Shown here: piece after piece, positions 46,373 to 56,605 of the stretch
How positions within the stretch are numbered: the stretch's first letter is position 1
How the letters are laid out: each line of letters starts with the position of its first letter
Assembly: GCF_018687715.1 (NCBI RefSeq)
Contig: NC_056765.1
Span: 16,505,001 to 16,569,000 of the forward strand
Direction of reading: 5' to 3'
DNA length: 64,000 bases
From: Carya illinoinensis
Taxonomy: Eukaryota; Streptophyta; Magnoliopsida; Fagales; Juglandaceae
Made by a program: the position numbers and the translations under genes
The notes under the pieces: model-generated
Told to the model about the DNA's origin: nothing
What the model saw: only the letters and a program-made list of their open reading frames with translations
Databases searched by the model: none

Positions 46373-47299
46373 TCAAGCCCAAACGAACTGAGTCTGACAA
46401 CATTGGACTCCAGCTGGCTGAGATCAAGCCCAAAACCAATGAGTCTGGCACGACTCCAACTGACTGAGATCAAGCCCAAAACAAATGAGTCCGTCATGAC
46501 TCCAACTGGCTGCGATCAAGCCCTAAATGATCTGCAACTCTAAACAGTTTAGATCGAATGTACTGATGACAAATCTCAACATTCCCACAGTACCGATGAG
46601 TCCGGAATGATCCAAATAGTTTGTCAGCACTATTTGATCATCGCAATTGAACTCCAAATGGCATAGATCAAGCCTAAAATGATCTGCAACTCGTGGACAG
46701 TTCAGATCAAATGTACCGATGGCGAATCTCAACATTCCCACCATACAGATTAGTCCGGAATGATCAAAATAGTTTGTCAGCACTATTTGATCATCGCAAT
46801 TGAACTCCAAATGGCATAGATCAAGCCCAAAATGATCTGCAACTCGTGGACAGTTCAGATCAAATGTACCGATGGCAAATCTCAACATTCCCACCATACA
46901 GATGAGTCCGGAATGATCCAAATAGTTTGTGAACACTATTTGATCATCGCAATTGAACTCCAAGTGGCGTAGATCTAGCCCAAAATGATCTGCAACTATG
47001 GACGGTTCAGATCGAAAGTACCGATGGCGAATCTCAACATTCACACCGTACCGATGAGTCCGAAATGATCCAAATAGTTTGTCAGCACTATTTGGTCATC
47101 GCACTTGAACTCCAACTGGCGTAGATCTAGCCCAAAATGATCTGAAACTCATGGACGGTTCAGATCGAATGTAACGATGGCGAATCTCAACATTCCCACC
47201 GTACAGATGAGTCCGGAATGATCCAAATAGTTTGTCAGCACCATTTGATCATCACAATTGAACTCCAACTGGCGTAGACCTAGCCCAAAATGATCTGCA
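46361..47299. repeat. Tandem array: 46-bp units grading into 153-bp units
   Basis: Units based on caactggctgagatcaagcc repeat every 46 bp at about 46411, 46457 and 46503. Longer units then follow, with caacattcccacc-type anchors at 46571, 46724, 46877, 47029 and 47182, a period of 153, 153, 152 and 153 bp. Because 153 is a multiple of three, one minus-strand frame stays open across three units (46523-47044), but it has no recognisable protein features. The array lies between the gag start of the Copia remnant and the PGG exon. Confidence 0.88.
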
Positions 47300-47522
47300 A
47301 GCCCTTTTTATCGTCGTCACGACTTGGAATGGTAAAGGCCGCTGCAAATATAATGGTAACAACGAAAGCAGCCACCATAGTGCCTGAAGCTGTTGTATCC
47401 TTCATCCATTTCTCTCCCTTTTCCATAAAGTTCTTATGGTCCTTCGTAAACAATTGTCAGGGAGTTAAACCTTCTTTGTTGGTGCTTTCCTTAGCCTTGG
47501 GATGGACCATTTTCTTTACCTC
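47300..47522 (-). pseudogene. PGG-domain exon of an ankyrin-repeat protein gene (ACD6/ITN1 type)
   Basis: On the minus strand the exon starts after a good acceptor (caaatgcag/gaggtaaag). It encodes EVKKMVHPKAKE, LFTKDHKNFMEKGEKWMKDT and the first membrane helix (MVAAFVVTIIFAAAFTIP) of the PGG domain, which anchors plant ankyrin-repeat membrane proteins of stress and defence signalling. A TGA at 47457-47459 interrupts it. The sequence then runs directly into the tandem array, so the remaining membrane helices are lost. Confidence 0.82.
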
Positions 47523-47907
47523 CTGCATTTGTTAGATAGAAAGAAAATGTTAGATCAAGAATGCAACCAAAATCATTTACTTGGATATAAAGTATTCTAG
47601 AAGACTTCAAATCTAACCTTAGAAGAAAGAGTTAACATAATAAGGTCAATGCTTCCAAGTTGTGATTAATCTACCACGTCCATGTTAAAATCGTCAGCTC
47701 CAATATTGAATATTATATAGTGCTAGATATATATTTCATATATGTACGAGGATAGAGAAGAAGACTGCAACTGATCTACAAGATCAGCACTTATCCCGAC
47801 TCAAGCTTCCACGACCTGATCAAGATCCAAAGAAAGAAATGGTCTCGCAACATTTTTTTCATGCTTTTTACCTAAAATAATATCTTTCAAGATCCGTAAA
47901 TGCAACA
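47523..47907 (-). other. Intron remnant of ankyrin/PGG pseudogene
   Basis: Non-coding, between the PGG exon acceptor and the Ale Copia insertion. It continues at 52681. Confidence 0.55.
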
Positions 47908-48172
47908 TGACAAGATTTAGAGACACACATGTGAGAACTCCTCAGCATACGTTTGCTGTAGGATGAAGACTTTATTTATATTATAAATTGTAAGAATTAC
48001 AATCAAGAGACTTAATGACAGAATATTCTAAAGCAATAAAAAAGGGATACACAAAGATATTTATTTGTTTCCTTCTTGAGTATTCTTGCTGCATTGACTT
48101 GAGGATGACGTGCATGATTTGCTGCAAGTTTCCATAACAGAGGTTTCCATAGCAGAGAGACTATCCTTAACA
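47908..48172 (-). repeat. 3' LTR of Ale Copia
   Basis: 265 bp, the partner of 52416-52680. Confidence 0.93.
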
Positions 48173-49172
48173 CCCTCTGCAAGCTGACTGTGGGGCAAGA
48201 TGAGACGGAAAGCTTGGATCGGAAGAAAAGAAATTGAGGCCAAGAGACACTTTTGGTGAAGAAATCTGCAATCTGAAGAATAGAGAGAATAAAGTTAACA
48301 CATAGCAGTCCAGCAGTTACTTTCTCGCGCACAAAGTGATAATCGAGATCAATATGCTTGGGGCGAGCATGAGAGATTGGGTTAGCAGACATGGAAACGG
48401 CACTTCGATTATCACAGAAAATAGTAGGAGCATCTAAGAGAGAAATATGAAGATCATGAAGCAAATGAGTGAGCCAAGTGACTTCGGTTGCAGCTAAAGC
48501 AAGTGAGCGATACTCGGATTCTGCACTACTGCCGAAAAAAGTTGGTTGTTTCTTAGCACTCTAAGAGACTAAATTTCGACCAAGATATATGGTATAACCA
48601 TATGTAAAGCGACGAGTGTTGGGGCAGCCAGCCCAATTGGCATTGAAATAGGCTAGAAGTTGCCGAGAGGGATGAGAGTAGAGATTCAAACCAAAATGAA
48701 GATTGCCCTTTGTATAGCGTAGAATACTCTTAACTGCACAAAAGAGTTCATTTGTAGGGGCATGCATATGTTAACAAACTGTGTTAACACTATAAGCAAG
48801 CCCAGCATGTGTGATGACCAAATATTGAAGAGCCCTAACAACGGATCGATAAAGAGTTTGATTAGAGAAGGGGGAGCCAGCTTGAGTGAGTTTTTGACCA
48901 ACTACCATAGGAGTAGCAACGGGCTTGCAATCTGTCATAGCCGCTCGGTGAAGGATGTCAACTGCATATTTTGTTTGACTAAGGAATAAACCAGAGGAAG
49001 TAGGTTGAACCTCAATGCCTAAGAAATAATGAAGAGCCCCTAGATCCTTCATAGCAAATTGATTACTAAGACTAGCAAGAAAATTGGTAAAAAGTTGAGA
49101 GTTGTTGTCAGTAACAACTATGTCATAAACATAAAGGAGAAGATAAATGGTGCCAACAGATGTGTGATACAC
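48173..49172 (-). pseudogene. Ale Copia RT C-terminal half and RNase H
   Basis: The segment 48771-49172 has FAMKDLGALHYFLGIEV and LSQTKYAVDILHRA. The catalytic box reads YVYD instead of YVDD (LLLYVYDIVV), so the enzyme is disabled. 48561-48767 has VKSILRYTKGNLHFGL and ANWAGCPNTRR. 48173-48464 has IFCDNRSAVSMSANPISHAR and RPKHIDLDYHFVREK of RNase H. All three lie in one frame, separated by stops and small lesions. Confidence 0.9.
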
Positions 49173-49252
49173 AAATAAGGAGTCAACTGGGCTAGGAACA
49201 AAACCAGATTTAATAAAAAAAGTACTGAACTGATGGAACCAAGCACGGGTGC

Positions 49253-49813
49253 TTATTTAAGACCATAGAGAGCACGTTGAAGATGACAAACATGATGAGC
49301 AAAGCGTGGATCAATATATCCAGGAGGTTGATCCATATAAACTCCCACACTGAGAGTGCAATGAAGAAAAGCGTTCTTAACATCTAGTTGATACAATGGC
49401 CAACCTACAGAGATGGCAAGGGAAAGAATTAGACGCACAGTGGCAGCTTTCACAATAGGGCTAAAGGTTTGATCATAATCAAAACTAGGAAGTTGGGTGT
49501 AGCCTTTAGCAACAAATCATGCTTTATAGTGCTCAACAGAGCCATCTGGAAGAAGCTTGGTATGAAAGACCCAACGACAGCCAACAACATTTTTGTTATG
49601 TTGGCGAGGAACCAAGGACCAAGTATGATTAGAGTGCAAGGCTTGAATTTTTTCATCCATATACGAAACCCACTCAGAATGTTTAGAAGCAAATTTGAAG
49701 CCACGAGGTTCCTTCAATGCAATTAAGGATTGAAAGAAGGATGTTTGAGGCAAACTGGTGATGCTATGATATGCTTTGGGCTTTGAAATTCCAGAGTTTG
49801 ACTGAGTGCTCAT
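49253..49813 (-). pseudogene. Ale Copia RT N-terminal half
   Basis: Contains IQALHSNHTWSLVPRQHNKN and GCRWVFHTKLLPDGSVE (49517-49813), then [14 protein letters not shown] text with [20 protein letters not shown] and [10 protein letters not shown] (49253-49453). A stop near 49517 and frame changes separate these from the rest. Confidence 0.88.
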
Positions 49814-50087
49814 GGGATGAGTATTGCAAGAAGAAGAGAAATTAGGTGCATGAGAGAGTGGCGGTGGAGCTGAAATTGTAGTAGGTGCAAAACTAGCAGC
49901 AGGTACACAAGTTGCAGGAGCATTTTGTGGTGAAGAAACTGATGTAGAAGGCTGGATAAGTGGATAATCAGCAACACATGGGGAACTAGCAGGTGATGAT
50001 TGTAAACCTACAAAAGAAAAAGAAGAACTACTAGAAGAATATGATGGCAGAGAGTGAGAAGTATTAGGAAAAATTAAAAAAAATCAT

Positions 50088-50915
50088 TTAAGGAATTGGG
50101 AGAGACCGAACTAGCTCTTGCAAAAGGGAAGATAGTTTCATCAAAAACAACATGACAAGAGACAAAACACATTGAGTTTGACGATCCAAATAGCAAAAAC
50201 CTTTATGCATGGAATTGTACCCTACAAAGACACATGGAGTGGACCTAGGAGCAAACTTGTGTGGAGCATAACGACGAAGATAAGGATAACACAAGCAACC
50301 AAATGTGTGAAAATGAGTGTAGGAGGGTGACATACCATATAACATAGCAAAGGGTGACTGACCTAGGAGAGTTGGTGTTGGAAGCAGATTGATGGTATAC
50401 ACAGCTCTAGAGAAGGCTTCAACCCAAAGGGAGGTAGGTGCATGAGCATAAAAAAGAAGAGTGAGACGAAGAGTGAGACCTGTCTCAGTTACATGGTGAT
50501 GTTTGCGTTCAACACGTCCGTTTTGAGCTAGAGTAGAAGGACAACTGAGGCGATGCTCAATGCCGAAAGAGGACAAGTATTGCCGAAACTTATGATTAGT
50601 AAATTTTGTGCCACCATCACTTTGGAAGGTTTTGAGTTTGTGAGAAAATTGATTTTGAATAAGATTATGAAATTTAACAAAGATATGAAAGAAATCAGAT
50701 TTTTGCCCAAGTGGATAAAACCATGTAAAGCAAGAATGATCATCCACAAAAATAACATAATAGTGAAAACCAAAAGAAGAAGTAGTGGGAGAGGGTCCCC
50801 ATAGCTCACAATGAAGTAATTCAAAAGGAAGAGAGCTACGTTTTTCATTAATTGAAAAAGACAAACGGTGACTTTTGCCTAATTGGCAACTATTACATAA
50901 ATTGGAAGATAACAT
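50088..50915 (-). pseudogene. Ale Copia integrase
   Basis: A 275-codon segment. Zinc-binding end CNSCQLGKSHRLSF; core with CELWGPSPTTSSFG (the first catalytic Asp appears as Glu), FQSDGGTKFTNHKF and LAQNGRVERKHHHV (catalytic Glu); and C-terminal FGCLCYPYLRRYAPHKFAPR and CVFVGYNSMHKGF. The Asp to Glu change and flanking stops indicate loss of function. Confidence 0.9.
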
Positions 50916-51158
50916 AGAGGAAGAAATAGAAATGACAACATCTTTGTTAAGAGTTTCAACAGTGCGAGTAGCTGTATGACCTAAACGAGCATGTCAAATA
51001 TTAGAGGAAGCATGAAGACTGGTGGCATGCAAGGAGGTGAGAAGGGCACGATGAGCATGATGAACAACATAGAGACTGTGCTTTAGACTACTAGTTCCCA
51101 ACACCACTCTCGTTCGAAGGTCCTATATAGTAAATCCAGAACCAAAAAATGTAGTTGA

Positions 51159-51419
51159 TCAATGATTATCAGAAGTTAACTTGCTAATGGAAATTAAGTT
51201 TTTGGTGAGAGAGGGAACAACAAGAACATCTTTGAAAATAAGAGAGCCAAAGGGAGAGTTATGAGAGAGGGAACCCGTATGTGTTACAGGAAGAGAAGCA
51301 CCATTGCCAACTACCACTTGATTTGAGCCTGAATAAGGAGAAACACTAGATAACTGATTTGCATCATTGGTCATATGAGAAGAAGCACCACTGTTAGTAT
51401 ACCAGTCAGAATCTAGCAA
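51159..51419 (-). pseudogene. Ale Copia protease
   Basis: DWYTNSGASSHMTNDANQLS is the Copia protease start with Asp of the usual D-S-G replaced by Asn (TNSGAS). VVGNGASLPVTHTGS and DVLVVPSLTKNLISISKL follow. Confidence 0.88.
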
Positions 51420-51474
51420 ATCTTGCAGTGAACAAGAGGAGAAGGCTTTAGCTACATTAGCAATCTAGGAATGC

Positions 51475-52357
51475 TCATATCAACCCAACAAATAAAAGCA
51501 ACATGGCCAAGTTTGCCACAAATTTGACAAGTGGGTCGAGATGAGGGTGGTGGGCAAGATGTAGAGTGTTGAGGCTAAGAGTTGCTGTGGGAGTTTGTGG
51601 ATGGAGTTCCACAACCACGTCTAAAGCGACCATCACCACGATCATGACGAGCACCATGAGAGGGCTGCCTAGCTCCTCGATGAGCAGTGAAACTTGTCAG
51701 GTGTTCTACTTGGGAATCAAGAGACTTAACAAATAAATCATGACTTTAAGCTTTTGGCACAAGATCCTTCAATAGGGGCAGTGGTGTTTGAGACATCATA
51801 GTGGTGGAAAATGAAGAGAATTCAGCCCCTAAGCCACATTGAAACCAGTGCATCTTGTCAGTTTCATCAAGAGGATGACCCATAGCATGAAGCTGATCAC
51901 ACAAATTTTTGAAAACTCAGGAATAATCACCAATGCTACGAGTTCCTTTCTTCATCTGTTGAAGTTCATCCTTCAATATTTGAATCTCTCGAGTTTTGAA
52001 CTTATGAGAGAAAAAGGCTTTAAGTGTCTGCCAGGCATCAAAGGCAGATGTTAAGCCTAAGACTTCAGTCATGGCTTCTTCTGTGAGTGAAGAAAAAATT
52101 AGGCTAAGAATGAGTTCATTAGTTTGATGCCAAGTAGAATACTGAGGGTTTGGGATGGATTTATTATTGTCATCTAGAACAGTGGGTGGTGGGGAAGGAT
52201 TAGAACCATCAACATACCCGAGTAAATTTTGGCTAGTAAGGAGAGGTAAAAATTGGCTCTTCCAAAGCAAATAATTGGTGGAGCTGAGTTTGATGGTTAA
52301 CATATGAACTATCATGTTAAATGGAAAGGGAGAAGGGGAGGGCGATTGAGACTCCAT
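51475..52357 (-). pseudogene. Ale Copia Gag
   Basis: ATG at 52355-52357 (MESQSPSPSPFPFN) is the natural start, with further upstream residues only a poly-A/T artefact. Contains LSSTNYLLWKSQFLPLL, PQYSTWHQTNELILSLIFSS and FDAWQTLKAFFSHKFKTREI. The C-terminal part (51475-51900) is in other frames, with knuckle remains. It would form the particle, but is broken at about 51917. Confidence 0.88.
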
Positions 52358-52403
52358 AGGAAAAAAAAAAAAAAAAAAAAAGATGGATGCAAGTCCTAGG
52401 TAT

Positions 52404-52415
52404 TCTCTGATACCA
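52404..52415 (-). other. Primer binding site of Ale Copia
   Basis: tggtatcagaga on the minus strand next to the 5' LTR. Confidence 0.85.
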
Positions 52416-52680
52416 TGACAAGATTTTGAGACACACAAGTGAGAACTCCTAAGCATACATTTGCTGTAGGATGAAGATTTTATTTATATTATAAATTGTA
52501 AGAATTACAATCAAGAGACTTAATGACAGAATATTCTAAAGCAATCAAAAAGGGATATACAAAGATATTTATTTGTTTCCTTCTTGAGTATTCTTTCTGC
52601 ATTGACTTGAGGATGATGTGCATGATTTGCTGCAGGTTTCCATAATAGAGGTTTCCATAGTAGAGGGACTATACTTAACA
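52416..52680 (-). repeat. 5' LTR of Ale Copia
   Basis: 265 bp, the partner of 47908-48172. Confidence 0.93.
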
Positions 52681-52909
52681 CAATAGCATCGCAATGCCAA
52701 TGCGGAACAAGAAGAAAGGTACTGCAGTGGGATTTTGCACGAGGCTAATTCAAATTATTTCAAGTGGAACAAAATTTTCTACAAGTTCAAATTTTTGGTC
52801 CTCTTATTGCCCATGTCAAATTATTGTGATTGCACCTATGTCAATGAGGTTACTAGTGTTTTCTAAATACTTTCACACTTCAAGATCACTAAGACATGGT
52901 TAACCTAGG

Positions 52910-52991
<82 letters not shown>

Positions 52992-54509
52992 GCTCTTTGT
53001 TTGTACATTCACTACCTTCAAAACAAACATATGTAAGACTCATTTTTAAGAGTCTCCTTATCATGGGGTGGTTAATAAACTTTCCTAGAAGTTAATTAAC
53101 AGCTTGTGATGGGAGTTACTTAACTAGTGCAATTAAATAATTGGTGGGAAGTTATTTAACTAATAGTAACTTCCTCATGGCCAGGTGGACACACATGGGT
53201 TATGTGGTAATCCTTTAATAATATCTTCCACTTGTCCACAATTGTTGCTATGTCCATTAACATGCTCTGTGAGACCTTATTATTGCCCTGAGATAACATG
53301 CTAAAGTAATAGCAACCAGTTTTCATCTCATGATATACTTTCATCTATTGGTCCATTAGGACTCATATAGCGATGGAATTGGAACCCATCCAATCACTCA
53401 TTCATATGATCATCTATATTAAGATTAAAATGCTGTAGGAATCTTAATAGTTGCTAAAGGTTTTGTAATGGAGATACTTGTAAGTAATCTTCAAATAATA
53501 AAATGGTTTCTTATGCGTAGGTTGCCCTATTGTATGTTACTTTTAAAGAATGTAGGGTTTCATGACTTTATCATCAAATTCATGTCTCTTGATTATTCCC
53601 TATTTTCTTGAATTTGTTGGTGCTACGCGTTATCGATCATTCCTGAATAGACATTTAGTCTTAAGTGTTCTATATATAAATTTTCTTTTTTGAATTAAAC
53701 TAATCCTTAATAACTCTTGAATATTTCATAGATTGTATCGCACACATATACACATCCTCTTGGTGTCGTATAAGGTGTAAATATGATTTTTCACTCTACA
53801 TCTATATATCTATGTGGTATGGAAGCCCATCTATGGTTTAGTCACTCCTTTAAGAAGGCTATAGGTATGGTGAGAAAGTAAACTCACAAATTGATGTTGG
53901 CTAGTATGTTAGATTGTAAAGTTACTTTTATTATAAAATAGAACTAACGTATAATATGAAATCACGTCAATGGTCGAGTTTACTTTTATGAAATCTCTTT
54001 GTGGTTGTAACACTTCTATTCAAGAAAACTAGTGCTTCCTAAACTATATGAAGCCAATAAGCAAACAACAAATCCATGAGTAGAGATACAAAAGATCTTG
54101 ATCTTTCTTCTAGTACAAATTTCCTTTTAGTTTTTGACAGGAGGAAAAAAAATTGAAAAACTCGAAATAAAAAACAGGTCAGGCAATCAGATATTAGCAT
54201 CGGTTTAGAAATGTCATTTTCGGTAGTGGGCCAAACTGGGTCGGTTCGGAATAGCAGTAGTCCGGGTCGGATTGGGCAATGTACAGTCCTATCAATTTAG
54301 ATAGTACATTGAACTATCAATTTCTCCAAATTGAACTATCAATTTGGATAGAGAATTAGGTCATTAGAAGATCTCAGCCGGTATATAGGTTTAAAGAGGG
54401 TTATGCTTGTTTTGAGGAGTGGTGTAACTCATTTCCTCTATCTATTAAAACAAAAAAAACCTTAATTACCAAAAAATAATAAAAAATGGAAATATGAGAG
54501 AGAGATGAC
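52681..54509 (-). other. Intron of ankyrin/PGG pseudogene
   Basis: Apart from the (GA)n tract, no gene or element was recognised. The short frames lack protein character. Confidence 0.5.
52914..52989. repeat. (GA)n microsatellite, about 38 units
   Basis: An uninterrupted ga/ag dinucleotide run of about 76 bp. Confidence 0.97.
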
Positions 54510-55001
54510 CTCGAATCATTGTAGCTCTCTTTGCATTTGTAAAGCTGCCCCTAAGAGTTGATTAAGCCGGCCTTGAGGAATTCTTTTCCATCCCTGCTAG
54601 ATGTAGTATGTTATTATCATCATCATCTATTAAACTTGTCAAGTAGTTCTTCATCCCCACTTGCTGCAGCTCATATAGAATGTTAAAGATATTTTCTTGG
54701 CGATGCAAGACAGCAATCATAAATATGTTTCTTCGGCGATATTCCAAATCATCAGAATAACAGGTCCATTGGAAACTTATATCCACCTTAATCATCTCAC
54801 GAACAAACTTGAGATTTCCATTTTCGGCAGCACAGCCGATAGTAGTATAAACTGGACCATCCTTACGTTGTTTAGTGTTTGAGTCTGATATCACTTTACC
54901 CGTTTGAGAAAGAAGTTCATCGTACTGGTCATGGATTGTCTTTCCTTGCCACCTCCTCAATATTCCTTCGATAATTATCGAGACATTGTCAATTAGTTTA
55001 A
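54510..55001 (-). pseudogene. Ankyrin-region exon of the ACD6/ITN1-type gene
   Basis: On the minus strand the exon begins after cgtttag at 55001 and ends at a donor, gattcgag/gtcatc, at 54510. It encodes VYTTIGCAAENGNLKFVREM and RRNIFMIAVLHRQENIFNIL, ankyrin-like helices, then DDDDNNILHLAGM, the conserved block before the PGG domain. After that block the frame shifts: the expected continuation (LNQLLGAALQMQRELQ) is in another frame. It then meets TGA at 54516-54518 where this family usually has Trp. With the stop in the PGG exon this makes a pseudogene. Most ankyrin repeats are not found. Confidence 0.8.
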
Positions 55002-55332
55002 CTAAACGAAATTATAAAAAATTCATGATAAAATTTGTTTACATATAATAGATATTAGAAAACTTTTACTCGAATCAAAGCTAGCAGAATATTTCTTTTT
55101 CTACATAACTAATTTGCAGTTTTTGTATATATGTTCCCATTAGTTTCAGAGTAGTAATGAAGAACTTTATTATAATATAAATCTAATATATATAGATACA
55201 TAGTTATTCTATTCTCAAGCGGTTTGTAGAGCACACCATCTCCATGATCACGTAAATCATGATAATATTTAATTTTAAAATTTATCTTTCAAATCAGATT
55301 ATGTTATATAAGAACTTTATAAGATGCAGTAC

Positions 55333-55930
55333 TTAGAGCACTCTCAATGGCTCATGTATAATACAAAACATGTAAAATATTTGAAGGAATTTTCATATAT
55401 AAAATGAGCTCCATCCGATTAGTTAAAAGATTTTGTAAAATACAAGTTGCTACAGTAACCCACTACATGTAGTGGATGCTATTCATCTTTCAAATAATTT
55501 TTTATTATTTATACTTCATTTACTCCTTAATTTCCTTTTACTTTTTTAACATTTTAGTACAAATTCTTTTTATTGTTCATCATTTAAAACACCTCTATTT
55601 TATTTAAAAAAGAAAATCTTGGAAATATTATTTATCCAATATTTTCATATTTGATTTTATTTTTTATTTGTATTTAACTTATATAACTTTGTTTTGTGTT
55701 TATAGGACTGAATTATATTACATTATATATAATAATATATTGTAAATTTATAAAAATATATGGATATTACAAATTTATTGGTAGAAATAAAATGTTTAAA
55801 AAAAAATTATTTAAATGATATGAAGAAAAACTAGATAAGTTGATAGATGACCTATTATAAAAGTCAGTATATAAAATAGAAAAAGTAGATTTTGATAATG
55901 TATTTTAAAAGCTAGGATGAAGGTGCTCTT
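55333..55930. mobile_element. MITE, copy 2 of the 1.26-kb family
   Basis: It starts ttagagcactctcaatgg and ends gatgaaggtgctctt. The terminal 110 bases match 1550-1661 (ttttgataatgtattttaaa; taggatgaag). It is about 600 bp, longer than copy 1, and has no coding frame. Confidence 0.62.
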
Positions 55931-56039
55931 ATACACTGGTTAATTTGAGAATAGAATTTTTCATATATATAATATATAATGTGTTAAATGTTAAAGTAAA
56001 TTTCTAGAATCTACATTTATTTTTCTTTTAGAAATGTAG

Positions 56040-56446
56040 TAAGGTATTTATGTAATTTTAAGTGCTGGACACACTTGCACTTATAGAATGACACGTGTCT
56101 CTCTTTCCTTCCTAGCCATTACATCTCACAATTAATTTCCTACGTTGACCACTTCTTCCAATACATCCTTTCACATTTCTAGGCAATCTTAATTATTTCT
56201 CTTGTGCAAATTCATACCCCCTTCTGCTAGGCTCAATGAAAAGTCATGCTTATCTTGAATTGGATAAGTGTGAGAATGCTCTTGCTAGAACCATCTTCGA
56301 ACCCCTATATATACCCTAGGCTAACTTCCAAGCAGTTCATTCCCTCATATCCCACCAAATATTCCCAAAAGAGAGAGTTGCTCAACTTTCCTCTATCTTG
56401 TGCAAGTGTTGTCCTACTCAAGTTATTTTCTATATTGATGTATGAG
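56040..56446 (+). promoter_or_regulatory. Promoter-like block with G-box, TATA box and leader but no gene
   Basis: gacacgtgtc at 56090-56099 is a perfect palindromic G-box/ABRE-type site. About 210 bp later comes a strong TATA region (cctatatatacc, 56304-56315). A C/T-rich leader-like stretch follows (ccctcatatcccaccaaata; aactttcctctatcttgtgc). A MITE starts where a coding region might be expected, and only a 23-codon frame follows the first ATG. It may be the stranded promoter of a lost or displaced gene. Confidence 0.35.
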
Positions 56447-56605
56447 TTTTGCTACATACAAGCGCAGTCGCGCACTAATCTGTATACCAATACTGATTTA
56501 TTCATACTTAAAATTTAAATTAACACTGTTTTTAATAAAATCTACTTTTTGACCAATCACATCATATTGGTGCATAGATTAGTGCACAATTGTGCTTGCA
56601 ACTAT
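56447..56605. mobile_element. Short MITE with about 40-bp inverted ends
   Basis: The left end (caagcgcagtcgcgcactaa, then tctgtataccaat) and the reverse complement of the right end (caagcacaattgtgcactaa, then tctatgcaccaat) match closely. The total is about 155 bp, AT-rich inside, and matches the general form of common eudicot MITEs with a gcgcactaatc core. Confidence 0.7.

Larger units (their letters stand above)
47908..52680 (-). mobile_element. Complete Ale-type Copia element, degenerate
   Basis: LTRs of 265 bp at 47908-48172 and 52416-52680 start tgacaagattt and end taaca, with 14 differences between them by my count (about 95% identical). Flanks are caaca and caata, one mismatch from a 5-bp duplication. 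A tRNA-Met primer site lies next to the 5' LTR. The 4.8-kb size, short LTRs and gag-protease-integrase-RT-RNase H order fit the Ale/Retrofit lineage. It sits in the intron of the ankyrin/PGG pseudogene in the same orientation. Confidence 0.93.

Noticed and set aside
46523..47044. 173-codon open frame with a 51-residue repeat
   Set aside because: It arises because the 153-bp repeat period is a multiple of three. There is no start context, no splice support and no domain.
46361..47299. CRISPR-like array
   Set aside because: Units are contiguous 153-bp tandem repeats without unique spacers, in a plant nuclear setting.
48762..48989. Plus-strand frames over Copia RT (similarly 50553-50804, 49469-49726, 15257-15439)
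   Set aside because: Antisense shadows of minus-strand Copia pol.
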